DNA of 64,000 nucleotides from Colias croceus (Eukaryota > Arthropoda > Insecta > Lepidoptera > Pieridae), in NCBI RefSeq assembly GCF_905220415.1, contig NC_059552.1, positions 10,369,001 to 10,433,000 of the forward strand, in the 5' to 3' direction. The position numbers were made by a program, and so were the translations under genes. This document shows, in pieces, positions 55,394 to 64,000 of this stretch. The notes under the pieces are model-generated. The model was not told the DNA's origin, did not search any database, and worked only from the letters and a program-made list of their open reading frames with translations. How positions within the stretch are numbered: position 1 is the first letter of the stretch; every line of letters starts with the position of its first letter.

Positions 55394-56461
55394 ATGGGTC
55401 TATTATGTGAGGCATGTAAAAATAGCATAAGTGTCACGCAGAGACGCATAAAATGTACTACATGCGCGCTTGTTTTCCACTCCGAATGCGTTGATTTTGG
55501 GAATAATTCTACTTCCATGCGTACACAATGGAAATGCCCTAGTTGCACCGCTGCCTTACGCAAAGGAGGCGACAACAGTAATACACCAGTCCGCGGCGGT
55601 ATCAAGAATACAGTTCATCAACAGCAAAGCCAACCATCTTCGGATGTCAGTGGACAAAGTTCGAAAGCTACACCGGAGTTCAATCCTCCATCTACCACCA
55701 ATGCAGCCCTAACGACACCCGAATTATTAAGCTATTTTGAACATTTGCTCGATGAAAAATTGAAAAAGATAAAAGAAGATTTTCTAGATGAAATAAAAAA
55801 TTGCTTATTAAAAAAAATCAAGAATGAACTTACGGAAATCTCTACAGAAGTTAAAACAATTAAGGAATCTTACGATATGCTTCAATCTGAACATTTAGAT
55901 CTCCAACAAAATTTTGAAAAGTTAGAAGCTGTAGTTCTAGACAAAAATAATCAATTGGATGAGTTACGTTATCTCATGAACAAACAGCAACAGTGGTCGC
56001 GGCAATGGAATTTGGAAATAATTGGTCTACCCGAAAAAATAAACGAAGATCCTAAACAAATAATTACTGAAATTGCGAAATATGCGGGTATTATATTATG
56101 CAACGATCAAATTGAATTTGCTCACAGAGTCCAGCCATTTAAAAATATACCAGGGCGTCCCAAACCGTTAGTTGTTAAACTGAAGGACCGCCTATACAAA
56201 GATAAAATTCTTTCTGGTATACGTAAGAAGAAAGGTATAAATACTAACAATATTGGTGTGGAAGGTCCCACTACTAAGTTTTTCGTCTTTGAACACCTTA
56301 CTCCTGAGAACAAGGCCCTCTTGAAACAAACTAAGGATCTGGCTGCTCAAAACTCTTATAAATTTGTATGGGTTAGAAATTGTAACATTTTTTTAAGAAA
56401 ATCAGAAGAATCTCCAGCTCTGTGTATAAACTCAAAGCGGGATCTACAAAAAATTGTATAA
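55394..56461 (+). CDS. LINE ORF1 with PHD finger, coiled coil and L1-like C-terminus
   Basis: A 355-residue protein, presumably the RNA-binding chaperone of the element. Residues 5-55 form a C4HC3 PHD-type finger (CEACKNS, CTTCALVFHSEC, CPSC). About 55-115 is a Ser/Thr/Pro-rich linker. About 115-200 is rich in Leu, Glu and Lys and predicts a coiled coil for trimerisation. About 205-345 resembles the L1 ORF1 RNA-binding and C-terminal domains (LEIIGLPEK, IEFAHRV, RPKPLVVKLKDR). The frame is intact, unlike its partner. ATG 55394 is the first in frame. A PHD finger usually reads histone tails, so targeting to chromatin is a possible role; that is inference. Confidence 0.85.
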   Translation: MGLLCEACKNSISVTQRRIKCTTCALVFHSECVDFGNNSTSMRTQWKCPSCTAALRKGGDNSNTPVRGGIKNTVHQQQSQPSSDVSGQSSKATPEFNPPSTTNAALTTPELLSYFEHLLDEKLKKIKEDFLDEIKNCLLKKIKNELTEISTEVKTIKESYDMLQSEHLDLQQNFEKLEAVVLDKNNQLDELRYLMNKQQQWSRQWNLEIIGLPEKINEDPKQIITEIAKYAGIILCNDQIEFAHRVQPFKNIPGRPKPLVVKLKDRLYKDKILSGIRKKKGINTNNIGVEGPTTKFFVFEHLTPENKALLKQTKDLAAQNSYKFVWVRNCNIFLRKSEESPALCINSKRDLQKIV

Positions 56462-56765
56462 TTAAGCCTATTATATTATTAAGTAATTTATCAACTATTA
56501 GTCTTGCTGCTGATAAAATGTTCACTTTTAAGTATATAATTGTACCCGTAGAATTTGTTAATATCTCCCATACATCTTCATACAAACACAACATTCACAG
56601 TCACATATTATTTCGAGCATATAATTCGCCACAATCACTAAGAGTACACCCTTTTTTCAATACAAATAAAACACATAAATTAACAAAACCACTAATAGCC
56701 GAATTAAATAACATGTTTTTTAGTGTCAGACATTAATTATTTTAGTTCCTATTTTAAGTATAGTA

Positions 56766-59749
56766 ATGGCTAATAAAATTAATTTCTTCTATCAGAACGT
56801 AAGAGGACTTAAAACTAAAACACATGAATTTTATAATAATATTCTTTTGAACAATTTTGATATCATTTTAATCACGGAAACATGGTTAGCGGAAGGTATT
56901 TTTGATAGGGAGTTGTGTGATGATCGCTACGATATAATTAGAAATGACCGAGACTGTACTACCTCAACAAAAAAACGAGGCGGAGGTGTAATGATTTGCT
57001 GTAACAAGATCCTTCATGCTCAAGTTATGACTGATTGGAGACCCAAGGCCGTAGAGTGTCTATGGGTAAGTATACCTTCAACAACTGTCCTATCACACAA
57101 TAATCGAGGTCTCCATATCTGTGTAGCTTATATACCTCCGGATAAAAATCAGGCCCGAACCCTTCAAACGTTTACTGCATCAGTATCTAAATTACTCATT
57201 GATTTTCCAAACGATAATTTCTTAATCTTTGGTGACTTTAATTTACCAAATGTTAAATGGTCCCCAGTTAATGTTATGCAGTTAAAAAAAGGCTCTATTG
57301 AAATGCAGACTGCTGCTTCTGACTTCTTGGACATGTGTAGTATTTCCGGTCTAGATCAGTACAACTTTATAACAAACGACAAGAATAACATACTCGATTT
57401 AATTTTTTCTAATTTTAGAATAGATGTCAGTAAAGCATCGGGACCTTTGGTACCTGAAGATACATATCACCCTGCTTTGGAAATAGATATTTCTGAACTA
57501 AGTATCAAATACATAAAGAAATCAAGGATAGTCCGTTACAATTTTTACCGTGCTAATTATTCAGACGTTAATGATTTTCTCTCAAAAATTAACTGGCCAT
57601 CCATTTTAATAGGTGATCATATCGATGATGTAGTTGATGTGTTTTACAGGAAACTCAATGAGTGTTTTGTCACACACGTTCCAAAAACGTATAAAACTGT
57701 GAAAAACTTTCCCCGATGGTACAATAAAGCATTAATACATATAATAAAAGATAAATTAAAACTTCACAAAAGATGGAAAAAATACAAAAATCCCCTTGAC
57801 TACGATGAATTTAGTCTACTTCGTTCGAGACAAAAGATCCTACAGGAAAAATGTTTTTCACAAATTCAAATTCAAATTCAAATTAATTTCAAAATTCAAA
57901 TTCTTGTTTTTGGTCGTACATAAAATCTATAAAGACGGGCTCAAAAGGATATCCTAAAAGTATGATTTATAAAAATAAAATTTTTTGTACCGAAACAGAC
58001 ATATGCACTGAATTTAACAAACACTTTCATAGCACTTTTGCTGAACCCGCTACGTCATATGAAGAATTCAACCTTCCAATTTCGTGTCCGAATAATGAAC
58101 TTATCTCTAATATTTCATTCAAAATTTCTGAGGTTAAACGTGTTTTAAAATCACTTAAAGGGAAAAAGGGTGCAGGTAGCGATGAAATACCACCAATTTT
58201 TCTAAAACAGTGCTCTGAAACTTTAGCGTTACCCTTGTCCATTATATTTTCGATGTCAGTAAACCATTTTGGTGAGTTTCCTTCGAAATGGAAGGAAGCT
58301 CTTATTGTCCCTATATACAAATCGGGTCCTAAAAACCATATTATCAATTATAGGCCGATTTCTATATTAAACTCACTCAGTAAAGTTTTTGAAAAACTTA
58401 TACATCTTCGAATAAGTCCTTTAATATATAAATTCATTCCTCCAGAACAGCACGGCTTTATAAAGGGACGCTCTACCGTAACAAACTTATCTATACTTAC
58501 AAACTATACATTGCAACAACTGGATGGGGGTAAACAAGTGGATGTGATCTACACGGACTTCGAAAAAGCATTCGATCGTGTAGATCACATCATACTTCTT
58601 AAAAAACTATATGCTATCGGTATACGAGGTGATCTATATCGATGGATCTGTTCTTATATCAGTAAAAGAATGCAGGCTGTAGTGATTGGAGGGGCAAAAA
58701 GTAACTTCGTAAATATCATATCTGGAGTTCCGCAGGGCTCAATACTTGGACCTCTTTTATATAACGCTTATCTGTTTGATATTTTCAGCTGTTTTATCCA
58801 CTCTAAATATCTAATGTATGCGGATGATAAAAAAATCTATCTTGCTGTTGAATCTATTAATGATTGTAAAAATATTCAAAGCGACCTTCCTAATTTAGAA
58901 GCCTATTATAGAAAAAATAGAATTACTGTCAATATTAAAAAATGTCAAAAAATATCAATTACTAGAAAAAAGGCACCCATTTCATTCACTTATACATTAA
59001 ATGATGATCCAATAAAAGAAGTCAACTGGGTAAAAGATCTTGGTGTAATTATTGATCAAAAATTAAGTATGACACAGCATATGGACGTAGTCGTGAATAA
59101 GGCGCTTAAACAACTTGGGTTTATTAAACGCACTTGTAAAATTTTCAAAAATATTAGTTGTATCAAAGTTTTGTATTCTACATATGTCAGGAGTATACTC
59201 GATTATGCCTCAAATATTTGGTCTCCATATTATGCTAAACACGTAAACAGATTAGAATCTATCCAAAAAAGGTTTTTAAGGTTTTTGTGTTTTAAAGCTA
59301 GACACTGCTTCAACACATATACGGATGTTTGCTTATACTTTAAATTAGAACCATTACAACTTAGACGTATTAAAAGTGACTTATTGTTTCTTCATGCTTT
59401 ATGCAACGGAAGAATTGATTCTTCGGAACTCCTAGAACTGGTTTATTTCAATACCCCTCAGTTTAGAACTCGTCACACATCATTATTTTATACTCCTAAC
59501 TCTAGTAGTAATTACGCAAATAATCGAATTATGTGTAGAATTTCTCATATATACAATAAAGACTATAAAGAACTAGATATTTTCCTTTTATCAAAGCAAA
59601 GATTTATAAAAGAAATTAACAAAATTCACATACAATTCGGCTTTAGTACTAACACGCAAGTCCAGACAACCACACATTCACATCACACTAACACTCACAC
59701 ACACATACACACACTCACACAAAGGGAGATTTCAGATTTAACTGTTTAA
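56766..59749 (+). pseudogene. LINE ORF2, endonuclease-RT, frameshifted
   Basis: The first part (56766-57923) is an AP-endonuclease-like domain: YQNVRGLKT, ITETWL, GGGVMI, FGDFNLPNVKW, NILDLIFSN. It ends in a run of repeated AAATTC units at 57864-57902 that shifts the frame. The second part resumes in another phase (FWSYIKS from about 57907; ATG 57962 is internal) with RT: GSDEIPPIFLK, YRPISILNSLSKVFEKL, YTDFEKAFDRVDH, GVPQGSILGPLLYN and the catalytic LMYADD. The C-terminus reads STYVRSILDYASNIWSP and ends with a His/Thr-rich run of CACACA-coded residues. Both catalytic domains keep their key residues, so the simple-repeat expansion is probably the inactivating event. Confidence 0.88.
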
Positions 59750-59971
59750 TTATTTATTAACCTTTCCTACTGTATTATATAATTCACCAAAACATGGAAA
59801 ACACTCTTTCCTGATATGTCATTTAAAAAATAACTCATTTTTCTAGCTGTAAGTATCTTGTTTTGTAATCTTAATTGGCTCATAGTTCTGTATCAATATA
59901 TTATGAAATGTTATTTACTGTAATGCTGTATGATTACGAAGAAATAAATAAATAAATAAATAAATAAATTA
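59750..59971 (+). other. LINE 3' untranslated region and simple-repeat tail
   Basis: About 190 bases without frames, then GAAATAAATAAATAAATA repeats. Such short-unit tails take the place of poly(A) in several LINE groups. Confidence 0.65.
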
Positions 59972-60976
59972 AGCAATAAAACTAGACGCCAAGATTATAA
60001 GAAAGATTAGTTTATTTCACATTTTATATTTTCGTGACCTTAATATATTTAGTTTAATTCATATTGCGTTTATTCCGAAAACATTATAACTATTTATACA
60101 AAATCATTATTTAACTACTGCGATTTAACCTAACTTTGTTACAACTAAGAAATAATTAACCATACCCCATTCATACAAAACGACAGCCATTTGGACGAAA
60201 CTAAATGACAGACAATTTATAGAACCATTACGAACAGTCAAATTTAAACAAACAACGACTTAAGATAGTTTTAGAAGTTTCACAAACTCAAGGCGTGTTG
60301 CTTTTAAAATTTTATGACTATACCGGGATAAAGCTTAAAGTGAACAGCGCTATAAACGTCGACGACTCCTCTTAATACAAACCTTGCACTTATTTTAGAT
60401 GTATCTACTTGTGTTGCATCGTCAGGACTTGTTTAAAGCATTTCTTGATGACCAACAGCTGTCTTCTTAAAGGAGATAAGGCTGGAAAATATGTTCTTCA
60501 TTGTCCAAAGTATATTTTTACAGACAGAGAGGATGAGTTGAGCGGTTACAAGTCTCGTCGGAGAAAGGAGTTTTGCAAAGCTTATTTTACGCAATTAGTA
60601 AGTAGAATTTCACATCATTTTATTTGACCAATACCTTCTGGCTCATGTCTCAATATTTAATGATCAAGTCCAAGTGATGTTAATTAAATTAAATCAAAAA
60701 GAAGAAAAAACTAACTGTTGCCCATTGCTAAAATGTTATTTATGTTATAAATTGGCCAGATCCAATGTCACTCACAATAAAATCGGGTAACGACACCTTT
60801 CAACAAAATACATTAAGCTGTTTCGAAGTCTATGAGATTACAGTTAACACCACAACCTCTGCTATTTTACTTTATCCTACTCGTAAAGCCTTATTTTTAT
60901 GCAAAAACTCTCTTTATATTTCAAATCTAATCTTGATATCGAATGGTCATTAACTTGTACTGTTGTATACCTAAAA
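59972..60976. other. non-coding stretch
   Basis: Short + frames at 60409-60627 and 60765-60953 have no domain. Nothing else is recognised. Confidence 0.4.
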
Positions 60977-61120
60977 AAACTACCAATATTATGAATGCGA
61001 ATGTATCTGTAAATGTCTAAACCTAAACCACTGAACCATTTTCGATGACATTTCGTAGAGGCATTGTTTTCAAGTTGAGAAAGTACCTACGTAGGAATCC
61101 CACAAGATCGGAGTATCTAG
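60977..61120 (+). mobile_element. degraded Helitron-like repeat, second family
   Basis: ACCAATATTATGAATGCGAA, CTAAACCACTGAACCATTTT and a CTAG end before T mark a diverged copy. The 5' terminus is unclear. Confidence 0.45.
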
Positions 61121-62246
61121 TAGTATATAGTAATGTCTGCTTATTTTATTATTAAGTATCTACAAATTAATATTATAAGTATTCCTCGCCACTCTATAAT
61201 CTTCTTCTTAAGGGATTAAAATAATTTCCTTTGCAATGTCAACACATTTGAAACTAAAGCATCAATAGTTTGTCGTTCAGGAATTAACAGATTTAAGCCA
61301 CGACTTCATAATCCAACCTGACCTTACAAGCTTGTTAACTTTGATAAATTTAATTGTATAATGATTTTATAGCAGATGTTTAAGGATAAATTGATTGGAT
61401 AAAAGACAGATTAAGATTTCTAATGGCCTATTTTCATAAAGCTAAACTTAATCGCCGTTGCTTCTTCTACGTAAAAATTGCCTATTGAACCAATGGTGTC
61501 TATTTGTTGTTTAAGATTAATTCCTTACAGTTCCGTGCGTGTATTGTGTTTAATAATATGTATATTTAAATTGTCGCAAATTAACTTCTAGCAGAGTATA
61601 ATATAATTAGATACCTCCTCCACTCTAACACCCGCGCATTTTAACCATTTTTTTGGTCCCTTGAAAGTACGTTGAAAACTGCATTATATCAACATGTGTG
61701 TTAACTCAAAGACATTGAACATAATCGCCAAAATCCGTGCACTTCGCGACGGGAACAGAGATTAATGGCCTCCCCCCATACCCCCTCACCCCTGCTTCAC
61801 CCCGCGCATCAATCACTTAGCCCTTTGATGTATTATTTGCTCGGCAAGTTTTTTCTAACTCGCGTGTGTTTGAAGTGAATATTTTTCAAGTGCGTCGCGA
61901 GGGGTGCGCGGGGTTGCGCGGGTTGCGGGGGTCGGGGGAGGGGGCGTTTGCACTTGATGTGTCGGATATTGTTTGTGAAGTTTCGGATAATCTATTTTGT
62001 ATGGTTTGGAATTGTTTAGGTTGCAAATAGGGAATATGCCTACAGTGACAATTATTATTGTGAAGTTAAATAATTTACAAAAATATGTTTTTAGAAATTA
62101 TGAAGTTTTGAATAGTGTCGAACTTAGCGTAACTACATTTGAATCTATTCAAACGGAATATTTTAGGTAGGTACTTAATATTATTATAAAAGAAATATTA
62201 CTAAATTTCATTATACATATTATGTACAACCAGTATTTCTACTTAA
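61121..62246. other. non-coding stretch with a G+C-rich patch
   Basis: At about 61765-61960 the composition changes sharply: a pyrimidine-rich CCCCCCATACCCCCTCACCC segment is followed by GCGTCGCGAGGGGTGCGCGG and GTCGGGGGAGGGGGCG. It could be a promoter or untranslated exon of a host gene. No open frame or splice pattern proves it. Confidence 0.35.
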
Positions 62247-62445
62247 TCTATACTAATAATATTATAAAGCTGAAGAGTTTGTTTTTTTTTGTTTGAACGC
62301 GCTAATCTCAGGAACTACTGGTCCGATTTGAAAAATTATTTCTGTGTTAAATAGCCCATTTATCGAGGAAGGCTAGAATATATTATAATCACGCTAAGAC
62401 CAACAGGAACGGAGCAACGCGGGAAAAACCGCGGGGCACAGCTAG
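62247..62445 (+). mobile_element. Helitron-like (Lep1-type) repeat, well preserved
   Basis: Runs from TCTATACTAATAATATTATA to CGCGGGGCACAGCTAG before T, with AACGCGCTAATCTCAGGAAC, AGCCCATTTATCGAGGAAGG and ACGCTAAGACCAACAGGAAC in the interior. This is the best reference copy of the family in the window. Confidence 0.75.
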
Positions 62446-62803
62446 TTTAATATAAACATTATCCCTTCATTATCCATAGATTGTACAAATAAAATATTTA
62501 CGTGGTTAACACAAATACCTGAAATCCAGGACATAATAAGTAATAACACATTCATCCCGATTTATCCTGTTGATGCCTTTATAGGTCATTGACATCAGAT
62601 AATAAATTCGAACAACATTAAAATCCGCTGAAAGTCACGAGTAATTTGTTTGTTCAATAAATACCTACACCGAAAATTCATATCAATTGTCAATCACGTA
62701 ATTTAATCAGATTATTGTATAGACATGTAAAATAATAGAGTTATAACACGTTATTATAATGACTCGTTTGTATTTTGAAATACTTAATATTCGTAAACAA
62801 TTT

Positions 62804-62950
62804 TTGAAGTTAAACTTCTTTAAGTGCGTTGACAGTAAAATATCAAGTCGCGTCATGGCAATACAAACACGTTATGGAGTAGGGCGACGATTTTGGTGTC
62901 TTTGAATCTTGCCAAAGAAGTTTCACTTCTGACACGTGTGTTACACACAT
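62804..62950 (-). repeat. small inverted-repeat element, family A, copy 3
   Basis: The inverse of copy 1 (121-270): TGAAGTTAAACTTCTTTAAG on the left, AAAGAAGTTTCACTTCTGAC then ACGTGTGT on the right, and GGAGTAGGGCGACGATTTTG inside. Conservation runs the whole length. Confidence 0.65.
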
Positions 62951-64000
62951 TAACGTTAACACGTTATTTTTTATATAGATTTATTAAAGGCAAAAACGTT
63001 TATAATAAATAGCAAAGTACGGATGAACACATTGAATAGTCATTGCTAGTATAATAACATAAAGTGAATTCATTTCTTTGTTGCCAACACGGGGACCAAT
63101 TTCTCAGCATTGCTACCAATATAGTGCGAGCGCTGACAGCCCATGTTTTATTCAATTCTATTTTGTCTTGACGTTGGAATATGACATATATTATGTCGAG
63201 GAAACCAATAAAGCTATCTGAGAAACTCACACGAATGTTGGAAAGGTGAAGAGGTAAACTTAACAACGTTTTGATGATATTTCGTTTTAAAACCGTTGTA
63301 ATCCTGAATTTTTATTAAAGTTAGGATTCTTATTGCAGAAACTCTGAACTAATTTGATATTAAAATTAACTCCGATTAAGGCGCGGAATAGAGTAAAACC
63401 CAGCTCTAGCCGTTTTTTGTACTGTTTTCTGGAGCTATCTCCTTCTTATCCAAAAGATATATCAACTAAATAAAAAAACATTAAATTTCTACATATTCTT
63501 GGCTCAAAAATGGTAAAAATATTTTGTTATTTTATTGACTTAAAGTTTAATTAATCTCCTCCCAAAGAAATCCCAGAAATTAGAAATAATTATGTTTACC
63601 GTGTATCTCCTCTTAAACTAATGATTCTTTTGATTTGGTATTTACACTATTGGATAGGCAATTTCATTACGAAAATTATGGTAAAAATTTTTTTTTGATA
63701 AGACCTATACTAGATTTTATAAACATTTTACTCAAAATTTTGGGCGTATTCGCAACTATATCTCTTGCGCTTGTATGGGAGGTTCAGTCGGCCGCTAGGT
63801 CTCGAGGGTGAAGCTTGTGTCGTTTGTCGCCGTGAGCGTCACATGACAATCACGTGACCCATGTTTATTCGAATAGTACGAATATCAAACAATGAGCGAG
63901 GAATAGACGCTACTACTATTAATTATTTATAGTGAGATTTTAGAAATCATCAATAATATAATAACTGGTCAATGAGCTTTAGTTATTATAATATATTAAA
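62951..64000. other. non-coding stretch
   Basis: The 88-codon minus frame at 63000-63266 has no motif. The last 250 bases are less A+T-biased (CGGCCGCTAGGTCTCGAGGG) and contain the E-box pair listed separately. Confidence 0.4.
63838..63858. promoter_or_regulatory. E-box pair, candidate bHLH-zip sites
   Basis: GTCACATGAC and TCACGTGAC lie two bases apart. Both are extended E-boxes of the kind bound by MiT/TFE or USF proteins. With no gene in view, a regulatory role is only a suggestion. Confidence 0.3.

Larger units (their letters stand above)
54900..59971 (+). mobile_element. CR1-group non-LTR retrotransposon
   Basis: A LINE with ORF1 (55394-56461), a 304-base spacer, a broken ORF2 (56766-59749), a 3' untranslated region and a tail of AAATA units (59940-59971). 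A PHD finger in ORF1 and the RT sequence style suggest the CR1/Daphne-like group rather than Jockey. The left boundary is uncertain; I could not find a target duplication, and 54900 is only an estimate that includes a plausible 5' region. The frameshift makes it non-autonomous. Confidence 0.8.

Overview
The window is A+T-rich invertebrate nuclear DNA, most probably from a moth or butterfly. The evidence is the repeat content: many short TC...CTAG repeats of the Lep1/Helitron-like kind inserted between A and T, tRNA-derived SINE heads, BEL/Pao and Jockey retrotransposons, mariner and piggyBac relics, and LINE tails of the kind scattered through lepidopteran genomes. I find no convincing host protein-coding exon and no intact tRNA or rRNA gene. 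All long open frames belong to transposable elements, or to a minisatellite that happens to lack stop codons.

Layout. 1-3579: non-coding, with one small inverted-repeat element. 3585-9137: a BEL/Pao LTR retrotransposon on the + strand, with 209-bp LTRs, a CTATG target duplication and a tRNA-Tyr-type primer site. It is defective: the integrase region is deleted and an RNase H catalytic glutamate is replaced. 9143-26558: non-coding DNA with Helitron-like repeats, a piggyBac-like relic with TTAA ends (14008-14961), a small MITE (15649-15816) and SINE/LINE scraps.

26559-41646 is a four-level nested insertion. The outermost element has long terminal inverted repeats (CAGGGTGT..., TA duplication) and carries a 1.3-kb, 11-bp minisatellite. 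A mariner relic (26910-39816) sits in it. A minus-strand BEL/Pao element (27551-39557) sits in the mariner transposase frame with an ACCC duplication. A minus-strand, G+C-rich Jockey-type LINE (27643-32720) sits in one LTR of that BEL element with an 11-bp duplication. The order of insertion can be read directly from the sequence. The inner BEL element has identical 239-bp LTRs and is nearly intact; its 5' leader holds about thirteen 43-bp repeats, nine of them with a perfect CRE palindrome TGACGTCA.

41647-54900: non-coding DNA with more Helitron-like repeats, a MITE with a 9-bp duplication, a second TA-flanked MITE, LINE ends and a 74-bp perfect inverted repeat around a tRNA-like promoter. 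About 54900-59971: a CR1-group LINE on the + strand with a PHD-finger ORF1 and a frameshifted EN-RT ORF2. 59972-64000: non-coding DNA with two more Helitron-like copies, a third copy of the small inverted-repeat family, a G+C-rich patch and an E-box pair.

Within each element the genes act as a replication unit: gag, protease, RT, RNase H and integrase for BEL; RNA-binding ORF1 plus endonuclease-RT for the LINEs. Non-autonomous elements must borrow enzymes from elsewhere. Classifications rest on motifs read by eye; no database search was run.
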